From Amycolatopsis coloradensis (GTDB taxonomy: Bacteria; Actinomycetota; Actinomycetes; Mycobacteriales; Pseudonocardiaceae), in NCBI RefSeq assembly GCF_037997115.1, contig NZ_CP150484.1, forward strand, positions 5,190,022 to 5,254,021: a stretch of 64,000 nt of DNA, written 5' to 3'. The translations under genes and the position numbers were made by a program. Positions within the stretch are counted from its first letter, which is position 1; each line of letters opens with the position of its first letter. Of this stretch, positions 53,484 to 62,021 are shown in pieces. The notes below the pieces were generated by a model. That model saw only the letters and a list, made by a program, of their open reading frames with translations, was not told the DNA's origin and did not search any database.

Positions 53484-54617
53484 TTGTCACACACGGATTG
53501 GTCTCGGCAGGCACTGCCCGCCATGCTCGACGATCTGCGGAGCATCGTCGAACTGGAGACGCACAGCTACGACAAGCCGATGCTGGACAAAGGCCTCGAC
53601 ACCATCCGGGCCTGGGTCTTCGACCGCCTCGGCGCACCCGATGCCGAGGCCCGCCACACCGACACGGTCCGCGGCGACGTGCTCGAACTGAGCTATGCGG
53701 GGACGGCGCCGGGAACGGTGCTGCTGCTGAGCCACTACGACACGGTCTGGCCGACCGGCACGCTCTCCGGATGGCCGTACACCGACGAGGACGGCCGCGT
53801 CACCGGGCCGGGCGCGTTCGACATGAAACTCGGCTTGGTGCAGTCGGTCTGGGCTCTGCGAGGCCTCCGCGAACTCGGCCTTCCGCATCCGTCGGTCAAG
53901 TTCCTCTTCAACGGCGACGAGGAGATCGGCAGCCCCCACTCACGGCCGTACATCGAAGCGGCCAGTGAAGGCGCGCTCGCCACCCTCGTCTTCGAGGCGT
54001 CGCTGGACGGGAAGCTCAAGACCGCGCGCAAGGGGGTCGGCCTGTTCGATGTGACCACCACCGGCGTCGAGGCGCACGCGGGACTGGACCCGTACGCGGG
54101 AGCGAGCGCGATCCACGCCCTCGCCGAGATCGTCGGACAGCTGGCGGCTGCGGGCTCCCGCGAACTCGGGACCACGGTCAACGTCGGCACCATCTCCGGC
54201 GGTACCGGTCGTAACGTCACCGCGGGCGGCGCGAGCTGCGGCGTCGACATCCGCGTCGCCGAACCGTCCGAAATGGACCGGATCGACGAGGTGTTCGCCG
54301 GCCTGGAGGCCGCCGATCCTCGCGTGACCGTCTCGGTCGACGGGGAGTGGAATCGACCGCCGATGACACCGAACGACCCCTCGCGAACGCTGTTCGCGAC
54401 CGCTCGGAAGGTGGCCGCCGAAGAGGGCTGGGAGCTGGAGGAGACCGCGGTGGGAGGGGCGAGCGACGGCAACTTCGTGTCCGCGCTGGGCCGCCCGGTG
54501 CTCGACGGCCTCGGTGCCGTCGGAGGCGGCGCCCACGCACGCGACGAACACATCGTCGTGCGGCACATCCCGGAACGGACGGCGCTGGCGATCGGGCTGA
54601 TCGCGGCACTCGTCTGA
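53484..54617 (+). CDS. M20 metallopeptidase, carboxypeptidase-G2-like
   Basis: 377 aa, TTG start 53484 with AAAGGA 6 bases upstream. Zn ligands: His and Asp in SHYDTVWPTG / GAFDMKLG, Glu pair in NGDEEIG, Glu in FEASLDG and His in AHARDEH. Dimerisation insert in the middle (GVEAHAGLDPYAGASAIHAL). Predicted to release glutamate from p-aminobenzoyl-glutamate, salvaging p-aminobenzoate. It follows abgT by 11 bp. Confidence 0.9.
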   Translation: MSHTDWSRQALPAMLDDLRSIVELETHSYDKPMLDKGLDTIRAWVFDRLGAPDAEARHTDTVRGDVLELSYAGTAPGTVLLLSHYDTVWPTGTLSGWPYTDEDGRVTGPGAFDMKLGLVQSVWALRGLRELGLPHPSVKFLFNGDEEIGSPHSRPYIEAASEGALATLVFEASLDGKLKTARKGVGLFDVTTTGVEAHAGLDPYAGASAIHALAEIVGQLAAAGSRELGTTVNVGTISGGTGRNVTAGGASCGVDIRVAEPSEMDRIDEVFAGLEAADPRVTVSVDGEWNRPPMTPNDPSRTLFATARKVAAEEGWELEETAVGGASDGNFVSALGRPVLDGLGAVGGGAHARDEHIVVRHIPERTALAIGLIAALV

Positions 54618-54672
54618 AGAGTTTGCCCGCCTCCCGCTGGGGTATCCCCGGAGCTGTCGAAAGGAGGTCACG

Positions 54673-55002
54673 ATGGCCGACCACTTGCCGTTGGCGAATT
54701 ACGACGAACTGCCCGCGGGGACGCTTCAGCATCGCATCCGTGCGCTGACGGAACCACAGCTGCGCGAACTGATCGACTACGAGCAGGAACAAGGCGGGCG
54801 TACTCGGGTCCTCGAACTACTGCGGGCCCGTCTCGACGAGGTCGTCGCCGGTGCCGAGCCCTCCGGAGGGAACCAGGACGTCACGCCCGAGGTTTCCGGC
54901 GGACGCGGAGGTTCGCCGGTTCGGGAAGCCACCGCGGCGGAACCGGGCACTCCGCTGAGGCACGGGCAGTCGGACCAGACAGCGTCGAGGGGACGCCCCT
55001 GA
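54673..55002 (+). CDS. Small conserved actinobacterial protein (DUF8129-like)
   Basis: 109 aa, AAAGGAGG upstream. N-terminal half MADHLPLANYDELPAGTLQH then RIRALTEPQLRELIDYEQEQGG is the pattern of a widespread short actinobacterial domain. C-terminal half is low-complexity. Heads a stress cassette. Confidence 0.7.
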   Translation: MADHLPLANYDELPAGTLQHRIRALTEPQLRELIDYEQEQGGRTRVLELLRARLDEVVAGAEPSGGNQDVTPEVSGGRGGSPVREATAAEPGTPLRHGQSDQTASRGRP

Positions 55003-55127
55003 CTGAAAACGGCCGGACCTCGTTTGCCCGTTCCACTGGTGGGTATGCCCTGGTGGAGGAGGTGTTCGATGCCTGGCCCCGCAGTTCTGGTATCGACGTC
55101 ACGGAGTGGCGCGGTCAGGTCTAAGTC

Positions 55128-55788
55128 ATGTCTTCAGTCACGTATCGCGCGTTCGCCGACCGGCGGATGGCGGGACGGCAGTTGGCCCGCCTGATCGGGC
55201 GGCCGGATTGGCCCGATCCCGTGGTGCTCGGGCTGGCAAGGGGCGGTGTGCCGGTCGCGGCGGAAGCGCCGCGAACTCGGTGCGCCGCTGGATGTGGCCG
55301 TGTCCCGCAAGATCGGCGCGCCCGGGCACCCGGAGTTCGGGGTGGGCGCGGTGACGGCGGACGGGCCGGCCTACTACGACATGCACACACTGCGCAGGCT
55401 CGGGTTGAGCCCCGCGGACCTGGAGCAGACATGCGAAGCCGAGCGAGCGGAGGCCCGCCGCCGCCTCCGTCGCTATCACGGCGATCGTGAGCCGATCACG
55501 GCGCGCGGCCGGGACGTCCTCCTGGTGGACGACGGGCTGGCCACCGGTGTCACGGCGACGGCCGCGCTGCGAGCCCTGCGTCAGGCGGAACCGCGCCGGT
55601 TGGTGTTCGCCGCTCCGGTGTGCGCCGTCCGGGCGCCCGAGATGCTGCGCGACGAGGCGGACAACGTCCTCTGTGTGGTCGAACCGGAGCGGTTCAGGGC
55701 GGTTGGCCAGTGGTACGAGGACTTCTCTCAGACCAGCGACGAGGAAGTCGTCTCGCTGCTCGAGGCGGCATCGCGAAACCGGCACTGA
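55128..55788 (+). pseudogene. Phosphoribosyltransferase with a 2-bp frameshift
   Basis: The N-terminal 46 residues (MSSVTYRAFADRRMAGRQLA ... LARGGVPVAAEA) lie in one frame and the rest (RELGAPLDVAVSRKIGAPGHPEFGVG ... VLLVDDGLATGVTATAALRALR, to 55788) in another. The junction near 55264-55270 lacks two bases compared with the expected GAA-GTC-GCC-CGC codons. PRPP loop VDDGLATGVTA is intact. Likely PRTase of the stress cassette, broken by a recent indel or a read error; a slippery heptamer is not evident. Confidence 0.8.
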
Positions 55789-55805
55789 AAGGAGTGAGAC
55801 GGACG

Positions 55806-56150
55806 ATGCGGCACGACGAATTCATCGGCCAGGTGCAGAACCGGGCGAAGCTGTCCGACCGCGGTGAAGCGGCGGGGGTGACGCGCGCGACCCTGGAGAC
55901 GCTCGGTGAACGGATTCCCGAACCGCTGGCGGCGAACCTGGCTTGTGAGCGGTTCGGTCATGACGAGTTCATCCGGCGGGTGGCACAGCGTGGCCACACC
56001 GACGGACCACAGGCCACCTACCGCTCCCGGGTCGTGCTCGAAGTCGTCGGCGAGGCCACCACTGGCGGCAGCATGGACAAGATCCGGGAATCGTTGCCCG
56101 ACGACCTGCGGGTACTGGTCGACGCCGGATCGAGCGGGGCCTTGGAGTAG
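55806..56150 (+). CDS. DUF2267 family protein (shortened)
   Basis: 114 aa from ATG 55806, AAAGGAG upstream. Two DUF2267 half-repeats: MRHDEFIGQVQNRAKLSDR and FGHDEFIRRVAQRGH..., each followed by helix pairs. The linker between the repeats is shorter than usual (about 130 aa expected). Stress-associated, function unknown. Confidence 0.82.
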   Translation: MRHDEFIGQVQNRAKLSDRGEAAGVTRATLETLGERIPEPLAANLACERFGHDEFIRRVAQRGHTDGPQATYRSRVVLEVVGEATTGGSMDKIRESLPDDLRVLVDAGSSGALE

Positions 56151-56231
56151 GCGGCGGTTCGAGGTTTCGGTGGCCGTCGAACGTGGTAGTCCTGGCGTTG
56201 TCAAGGCCCGCGCAGTTTGGGAGTGACGCCA

Positions 56232-56870
56232 ATGACCGTTCCGGTCGTCATCGATTCCGCCGGGGTGGCGCTGTCCGGTGACCTGGTGGTCCCCGGCGAA
56301 CCCCGCGGGATCGTGGTCTTCGCGCACGGATCGGGAAGCTCGCGGCACAGCGGCCGTAATCGTGCGGTGGCCGGGGTGCTGCAGGACAACCGGTTCGCCA
56401 CCCTGTTGCTGGACCTGCTGACCGAGGACGAGGAACGCGCGGACCGGAGCACCGGCGAGCTGCGCTTCGACATCCCGCTGCTCGCCGACCGAGTGGTCAC
56501 CGCGGTGAACGAGATCGGGCACCACGAGGTGGTCCGCGGCCTGCCGATCGGGTTGTTCGGTGCCAGTACGGGTGCCGCGGCGGCGCTGATCGCCGCGGCC
56601 AGGGAGAAATCCGTTCGTGCCGTGGTGTCTCGTGGTGGCAGGCCGGACCTTGCGAGCGGCGCCTTGACCGAGGTGAGAGCTCCGACGCTGCTGATCGTCG
56701 GCGGCCTTGACCATCCGGTCCTGGAGCTGAATCGGCTCGCCGCCGGGCGACTCGTCGCGCCGAACCGCATCGAGGTCGTGGCCGGGGCCACCCATCTGTT
56801 CGAAGAACCGGGAGCGCTGGCCGAAGTGGCGAGGCTGGCGACGGACTGGTTCGACCGGCACTTGCCATGA
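56232..56870 (+). CDS. Dienelactone-hydrolase-like alpha/beta hydrolase
   Basis: 212 aa from ATG 56232. Nucleophile elbow GLFGASTGAAAAL (Ser), acid in IVGGLDHPV (Asp) and His in GATHLFEEPGAL. Head segment FAHGSGSSRHSGRNRAVA forms the oxyanion region. Sits with PRTase and USP genes, as in other actinobacterial dormancy-stress cassettes. Substrate unknown. Confidence 0.87.
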   Translation: MTVPVVIDSAGVALSGDLVVPGEPRGIVVFAHGSGSSRHSGRNRAVAGVLQDNRFATLLLDLLTEDEERADRSTGELRFDIPLLADRVVTAVNEIGHHEVVRGLPIGLFGASTGAAAALIAAAREKSVRAVVSRGGRPDLASGALTEVRAPTLLIVGGLDHPVLELNRLAAGRLVAPNRIEVVAGATHLFEEPGALAEVARLATDWFDRHLP

Positions 56871-56890
56871 CCGGCAGGACGTGAGCAGTG

Positions 56891-57817
56891 ATGTCAGCAC
56901 CGGAATCCACAATGGACAAGGGAGCCGTCGTAACCGGCTACGACGGCTCCGAAGAAGCACGGAAGGCCGTGCGCTGGGCCGCGGGGGAAGCCACTGCCCG
57001 CGGCTGTGGATTGGTCGTCGCCCACGTCGTCGGGTTCCCGCCCGTACCCGAGGCGGTCCCGGGTGGCGGGGCGTGGCCGCGGCCGGGGTTTCTCGAAGCC
57101 GGTCAGGAAACAGCACAGCGGCACGCCGAAGCCATGCTCGGCGACATCGCGCAGGAATGCCGCCGAGCATGGCCGGATCTGGCCGTTTCGACCCGGCTGT
57201 TGTCCGGCCGCGCACCCGACGCGCTGGCCCACGCCGCGGAGAACGCGGATCTGCTGGTCATCGGGTCGTCGGGGCTCACCGCGCTGCCCAGGCTCCTGGT
57301 CGGGTCGACGGCCAACGAACTCCTGCACGACTACCACCGGCCCATCGTGGTGGTACACGCCGGTGACGAACCGCCGGAGGACTGCGATCGGAAGGTCGTG
57401 GTCGGTGTCGACGGATCCGAGACCAGTATGGAGGCCATCGGGTTCGCCTACGACTTCGCCGACCGGCACGGCTGCGTGCTGGCGGCCTTGCACGTCTGGT
57501 CCGATCTTCCGCTCGAAGCGATGGCGGTGAGTCCTACCGAGAACGACAGGGAGATCATCGAGGAACAGGGAAAGCCCCTGCTCGACGAATCGCTGGCCGG
57601 ATATCGGGAACGGTATCCGGACGTCCCCGTCCACCGCGTGATCGCCGTGGACCGGCCCACTCATGCGCTGGCGGAGCAAGCCGAGGGTGCCGCGCTGCTC
57701 GTCGTCGGCAGTCATGGACGCGGACCGCTCCGCCGTGCTCTGCTCGGATCAGTCAGCCGCGCCGTGGTTCACCACGCGCCCTGTCCCGTCGCCGTGGTCC
57801 GTCACCACAAGGACTGA
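56891..57817 (+). CDS. Tandem-domain universal stress protein
   Basis: 308 aa; ATG 56891 directly follows GTG 56888. Two UspA domains (14-150 and 170-305). Each has the ATP-loop: VIGSSGLTALPRLLVGSTAN and VVGSHGRGPLRRALLGSVSR. ATP-binding is therefore expected in both. Typical of hypoxia/stationary phase regulons. Confidence 0.93.
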   Translation: MSAPESTMDKGAVVTGYDGSEEARKAVRWAAGEATARGCGLVVAHVVGFPPVPEAVPGGGAWPRPGFLEAGQETAQRHAEAMLGDIAQECRRAWPDLAVSTRLLSGRAPDALAHAAENADLLVIGSSGLTALPRLLVGSTANELLHDYHRPIVVVHAGDEPPEDCDRKVVVGVDGSETSMEAIGFAYDFADRHGCVLAALHVWSDLPLEAMAVSPTENDREIIEEQGKPLLDESLAGYRERYPDVPVHRVIAVDRPTHALAEQAEGAALLVVGSHGRGPLRRALLGSVSRAVVHHAPCPVAVVRHHKD

Positions 57818-57825
57818 GACCGGTG

Positions 57826-58122
57826 TCAGGGCTTGGAACCACTTCGATCCGCGGAGTCGGCCGGCTTTGTCCGGAAGGTGTTGTGCGTCCACGCGAGCGC
57901 GCTCGCGGCGGCGACTCCGCCCAGGAACACCAAACCCCTGTCGCTGAAGAGACCCACCATGATCATGAGGATCGCGGTGACTTCGGCGACGACGAGCACG
58001 GCCCACCAGGTCTGGACGCTCGCCGGACGCTTCACCTGGTCGAAGGCCGCCACGAGGTCGGGATCGCTCGCGGTCAGGTCTTCCTCGATCTTCTGCAGGA
58101 CGCGGCGGTCACGGCGTAGCAC
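57826..58122 (-). CDS. DUF3040 membrane protein
   Basis: 98 aa from GTG 58122, AGGAGG 4 bases upstream. MLRRDRRVLQKIEEDLTASD is the DUF3040 start, then two TM helices (VQTWWAVLVVAEVTAILMIM and LVFLGGVAAASALAW). Function unknown. Confidence 0.9.
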   Translation of the reverse strand: MLRRDRRVLQKIEEDLTASDPDLVAAFDQVKRPASVQTWWAVLVVAEVTAILMIMVGLFSDRGLVFLGGVAAASALAWTHNTFRTKPADSADRSGSKP

Positions 58123-58216
58123 GATGCCTCCTTTGTCGTCGTGTACCGCGCTTACCCCCCGGGGCGCGTGGCAAACGGGCCGGTTCGCGGCGCCGGCTTC
58201 CGGGTAGCCGAACGTC

Positions 58217-59497
58217 ATGGACCCGGTGTCGGAGGCAAGGCGAGCGGCGTGGCCACTCCGTGATCGGCGAGATCTGGACGAGGTGCTGGAGAGGACCTCG
58301 TCAGCTCGGTATGTGCTGATCGGCGAGGCGTCGCACGGTACTTCGGAGTTCTACTCATGGCGCTCCGAACTGACGAAACGGCTGCTGGCCGAGCAGGATT
58401 TCGCTTTCGTGGCCGTGGAAGGTGACTGGCCGGACTGCCATCGGCTGCATTGCTGCGCGGCAAGCGCACCGGGTACGGCGGACGATCCGGCCGAGGTGCT
58501 GGGGGATTTCGACCGGTGGCCACGATGGATGTGGGCGAACGAGGAAGTGGCCGGATTCGCCCGGTGGTTGCGCGGGTTCAATACTTCACGACGGCGACCG
58601 GCCGGCTTTCACGGTCTCGACGTCTACAGCCTGTGGGAGTCGCTGCACGCCGTGCTGGACTACCTGCGGGCCCACGAACCCGGCAGCGTGGACGCCGCAT
58701 TGGCGGCGCTCCGGTGTTTCGAGCCCTACGCCGACCCTCAGGATTACGCGTTCGCGACCCGGGTCGTGCCCGAGACCTGTGAGAACGACGTCGCCCGCCT
58801 GCTCGCCGAGTTGCGTCCCGTTCTCGACGAAAGCTCGTTGCCTGGGCTGGACGAGTCCTTCTTCGCCTGGCAAAACGCCGAAGTGGTCGCCGGCGCGGAG
58901 CGGTATTACCGGGAGATGATGCGCGGCGGCGGCCGGTCCTGGAACGTCCGCGATCACCATATGGCCGACACCCTCGACCGCCTGATGGCCGCTTATGGGC
59001 CGAAGGCGAAAGCCGTGGTGTGGGCGCACAACACACACGTCGGTGATGCCCGGGCGACCGACATGGCGGCCGCGGGGATGGTGAACCTCGGGCAGCTGGT
59101 CCGTGAACGGCACACCGCCGACGACGTCGTGCTCATCGGGTTCGGTACCCATCGGGGGAGGGTGATCGCGTCGGACTTCTGGGGCGGGCCGGTGCGTCGG
59201 CTACCGGTACCGGAAGCCCGTGACGGGAGCGTCGAGGACTTGCTGCATCAGGCTGTTCCGGACGACGACGCGGTCTTCGTCGTGCCGGGTGACTCATGGG
59301 CCGGACAGGTTCGCGGACATCGGGCGATCGGTGTCGTCTACCGCCCGCTCAACGAACGGGCAGGCAACTATGTACCCACGATTCTCGGCCGCCGATACGA
59401 CGTGTTCATTCATTGCGACCACACCGACGCGGTCCATCCGCTGCATCGCCTCGAGCCTGTCGACGGTGAACTGGAGACGTATCCGTTCGCGGACTGA
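58217..59497 (+). CDS. Erythromycin-esterase-like protein
   Basis: 426 aa from ATG 58217, no Shine-Dalgarno. Family motifs: LIGEASHGTSEFY (Glu and His of the EreA/EreB-like site), VAVEGDWPDCHRL, RDHHMADTLDRL, VVWAHNTHVGDAR. These residues match the catalytic set, but most chromosomal members have no proven macrolide substrate, so resistance is not implied. Overlaps the 59406-59885 gene by 92 bp, tail to tail. Confidence 0.92.
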   Translation: MDPVSEARRAAWPLRDRRDLDEVLERTSSARYVLIGEASHGTSEFYSWRSELTKRLLAEQDFAFVAVEGDWPDCHRLHCCAASAPGTADDPAEVLGDFDRWPRWMWANEEVAGFARWLRGFNTSRRRPAGFHGLDVYSLWESLHAVLDYLRAHEPGSVDAALAALRCFEPYADPQDYAFATRVVPETCENDVARLLAELRPVLDESSLPGLDESFFAWQNAEVVAGAERYYREMMRGGGRSWNVRDHHMADTLDRLMAAYGPKAKAVVWAHNTHVGDARATDMAAAGMVNLGQLVRERHTADDVVLIGFGTHRGRVIASDFWGGPVRRLPVPEARDGSVEDLLHQAVPDDDAVFVVPGDSWAGQVRGHRAIGVVYRPLNERAGNYVPTILGRRYDVFIHCDHTDAVHPLHRLEPVDGELETYPFAD

Positions 59498-59885
59498 CGG
59501 GAAGCCCCTCTCGCAACCAGCGGTCGGCCCGTTGCCAGATGAGTCGAGCGTCGACGCCAGTGGCGTTCCAAGTGGTAGCGCGGGTGGTTCCGAGTTCGCG
59601 GTACTTGCGCATGATCGCGACGTGGGCAGGCAACCCGACGAAACCGCGCAAGCCGTCTCGGTCGCGCCACACGGAGACCGAGCCAAGTCGCCGACGCAGC
59701 GGTTCTGCCCACAGCCACTGGCCGACCGCGCCGGGCAGCCGGGGCCACTCGCGGCTGAGCACGTAACCCGCCCGGTAGGCGCCCGGCGTCCTCAGGAAGT
59801 CGTCGAGGGCCAACGCGGTGACGCTGACCAGCACGTCTCCGGAGAAGTCCGCGTCCTGGCCGGGGATCCACTTGCTCTTGATCAC
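59406..59885 (-). CDS. Hypothetical protein with ABM/DUF3291-like fold signs
   Basis: 159 aa from GTG 59885, GAGGAG 5 bases upstream. VSVTALALDDFLRTPGAYRAGY and SVSVWRDRDGLRGFVGLPAHVAIMRKYR resemble dimeric alpha/beta-barrel monooxygenases. C-terminal 30 residues are basic and overlap the convergent ere-like gene. Not assigned to a reaction. Confidence 0.65.
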   Translation of the reverse strand: MIKSKWIPGQDADFSGDVLVSVTALALDDFLRTPGAYRAGYVLSREWPRLPGAVGQWLWAEPLRRRLGSVSVWRDRDGLRGFVGLPAHVAIMRKYRELGTTRATTWNATGVDARLIWQRADRWLREGLPVSPRTDTSPVHRRQARGDAADGPRRCGRNE

Positions 59886-60064
59886 GTTCGCTCCTCGCGT
59901 CAGCGCTCATGATACGCACATGCTTACGATCCCGGGTCGCGCCGACTACCCGGAAGACGCGCGGATGAATCCCGTCGGACCGGGTGAACGGCCAAGTCCA
60001 CGCTTCCCGGTGGCAGGGCCCCGGTGACACTGCCGACCGCACCGGCCCGTCGACAGAATCGGTC

Positions 60065-61000
60065 ATGAAGTTCATGTACCGCCTCTTGATCCTCGTCGTG
60101 GCCATGGCACTCATCGCCTCGCCGCCCGCCGTCGCGATCGGCACGCCGAAGCTGCTCATCGAACAGGACTTCCCGGACCCCGACATCGTCAAGACCGATT
60201 CCGGCTACTTCGCCTTCGCCACGAGCACCGGTGCGGTGAAGGTGCCCTACGCGCACGCTCCGGCGCCGGAAGGTCCATGGCGGGTGGCCGGCGACGCTCT
60301 CGCTGCCGCACCGAAGTGGGCGAAACCGGATGGTGGGTTCTGGGCTCCCGATGTGACCCGGCTTTCCGACGGTACGTTCGTGCTCTACTTTTCCGCGGCG
60401 GTGGCTCCCGGTGGGGAGATGTGCATCGGCGCCGCGACCGCCGCGAAGGTCGAAGGGCCGTACACGCCTGCCGGAGACGGTCCGCTGATCTGCGAACCCG
60501 GCGACGCCGGTGACATCGACCCGCAGACCTTTGTGGACTCGGACGGCGCGCGATACCTGCTCTACAAGAGCGACGGCGCGGCGGTCGGTCCTCCGGCCGC
60601 GATCTGGTCGCAGAAACTGCTCGCCGACGGGCGGACACCGGCCGGCCCGCGGATCGAGCTCCTACGCGCCGATCTCGCGTCGGAGAACGCGGTCGTCGAG
60701 GCGCCGTCGGTGGTGAAGACGCCGAGCCGGTACTTGCTGTTCTACTCCGCCGACACGTTCCAGAGTTCCGGCTACCACACGGGATACGCCACCGCACCCG
60801 CGCTGAGCGGGCCGTTCGTGAAAGCCGGTACCCCGTTCCTGTCCACCGATCTGCTCGGCGGCAAGGTCGACGCACCGGGTGGGGCCGACGTCGTCGACGG
60901 CCATATCCACTTCCACGGCTGGCTCGGGGGTGGCCGCGCCGCCCGTGGGATGTACCAGCTGCCCATCGGATTCCCGAACGACATTCCTCAGCTCGGCTGA
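60065..61000 (+). CDS. Secreted GH43-family glycosidase
   Basis: 311 aa from ATG 60065. Signal peptide 1-24 (MALIASPPAVA). GH43 residues: base Asp in DFPDPDIVK, pKa Asp in DIDPQTFVD and acid Glu in VVEAPSVVK, with FWAPDV and HFHGWLG blades. Five-bladed propeller length is right. Likely arabinan or xylan side-chain hydrolysis. Confidence 0.9.
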   Translation: MKFMYRLLILVVAMALIASPPAVAIGTPKLLIEQDFPDPDIVKTDSGYFAFATSTGAVKVPYAHAPAPEGPWRVAGDALAAAPKWAKPDGGFWAPDVTRLSDGTFVLYFSAAVAPGGEMCIGAATAAKVEGPYTPAGDGPLICEPGDAGDIDPQTFVDSDGARYLLYKSDGAAVGPPAAIWSQKLLADGRTPAGPRIELLRADLASENAVVEAPSVVKTPSRYLLFYSADTFQSSGYHTGYATAPALSGPFVKAGTPFLSTDLLGGKVDAPGGADVVDGHIHFHGWLGGGRAARGMYQLPIGFPNDIPQLG

Positions 61001-61062
61001 CAGGGTTTCGTCGACGTCGTTCGGGTACCCGAACGAGGAGACCGACCGAAGGAGCACCGGCG

Positions 61063-61296
61063 ATGACAGCCCAGCCGCCCGACCCGGAACCCGAGAAAAC
61101 CCACCGCGAACCAGGAGGCGGCGTTTCGCCGGGTGACACGCCGCCCGACTCGGCTCAGACGTCCGGGCTCTCGCATCCGCAGCCGATGCCTTCCAAGGCG
61201 ATGCCTGTCGCCTGGCTGATCCTCATCGGTGTTCTCGTCGTCCTGGCGAGCGGGTTCGTCGTCGCGCTGGCGCTGGGGTGGCTCAAGCTGGGCTGA
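61063..61296 (+). CDS. DUF6480 small membrane protein
   Basis: 77 aa from ATG 61063, AAGGAG 8 bases upstream. Pro/Gly-rich N-terminus then one TM helix (VAWLILIGVLVVLASGFVV). Its end overlaps the convergent hydrolase by 14 bases. Confidence 0.8.
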   Translation: MTAQPPDPEPEKTHREPGGGVSPGDTPPDSAQTSGLSHPQPMPSKAMPVAWLILIGVLVVLASGFVVALALGWLKLG

Positions 61297-62011
61297 CCAC
61301 GGGCAAGCATTCGTCGAGCAGGCCGACGACGTCGTGCCACGCCCGTTCCGCGTGGCGCGCGTGGTAGGCAACCCCCGGGAGCACGGTGTGGTCGACGGTG
61401 GGGTGGTGGAAGGCGTGCTGGGCGCCGCCGTAGACCACGAGTCGCCAGTCGACGCCCGCCTCCTGCATTTCCGCGGTGAACGCCTCTCGCTGCGCGGGTG
61501 GCATGATCGGGTCTTCGGACCCGACGGCGGCCCAGACCGGGCAGCGGATGTGCGCCGCTTCGCCCGGACGGCCCGTGGTCACCGCGTTGATCGTGCCGAT
61601 AGCGCGCAGGTCGACGCCGTCCCGGCCGAGTTCCAGCGCGATCGCTCCTCCGGTGCCGTAGCCGATGGCGGCGATCCGGTCCTGGTCGGTCCGCGGCTCG
61701 GCGCGCAGCACGTCGAGGGCCGCGTGGCCGATCTCCCGCATCCGGTCCGGGTCGGCGAGCAGGGGCATCACGTACGCCAGCATCTCTTCGGGGTCCGAGA
61801 ACCAGCGCCCGCCGTTGATGTCGAAGGCCAGCGCCACGTACCCCAACTCGGCGAGAGCGTCGGCCCGGCGACGCTGGAAATCGTTCAGCCCCGGTCCTTC
61901 CGGCCCGATCAGGACCGCGGGACGGCGGTCGGCACCGGCGGGGAGGGCCAGGTGTCCGACCATCGTCAGTCCGTCGGCGGGGTACTCGACCGTGCGTGTG
62001 GTGACCGGCAT
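61283..62011 (-). CDS. Dienelactone hydrolase family protein lacking the nucleophile
   Basis: 242 aa from ATG 62011. Asp (GSEDPIMP) and His (GAQHAFHHP) of the triad are in place, but the nucleophile elbow is GYGTGGAIA where Cys or Ser is expected in GYC/SxGG. PEGPGLNDFQRRRADALAELGYVALAFD is standard. Inactive or altered chemistry is inferred. Confidence 0.88.
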   Translation of the reverse strand: MPVTTRTVEYPADGLTMVGHLALPAGADRRPAVLIGPEGPGLNDFQRRRADALAELGYVALAFDINGGRWFSDPEEMLAYVMPLLADPDRMREIGHAALDVLRAEPRTDQDRIAAIGYGTGGAIALELGRDGVDLRAIGTINAVTTGRPGEAAHIRCPVWAAVGSEDPIMPPAQREAFTAEMQEAGVDWRLVVYGGAQHAFHHPTVDHTVLPGVAYHARHAERAWHDVVGLLDECLPVVSPA

Positions 62012-62021
62012 GAACCGGACT

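Noticed and set aside
55069..55130. ATG after GGAGGAGG at 55069
   Set aside because: Good ribosome site but the frame gives a short Ser/Arg-rich peptide with no recognised trait; too weak to call.
55128..55788. Programmed frameshift as explanation of the split PRTase
   Set aside because: No slippery heptamer or downstream pseudoknot seen; two-base indel is simpler.
58217..59497. Macrolide-resistance gene
   Set aside because: Family match is real but context is a stress cassette, and most chromosomal homologues lack proven macrolide hydrolysis.
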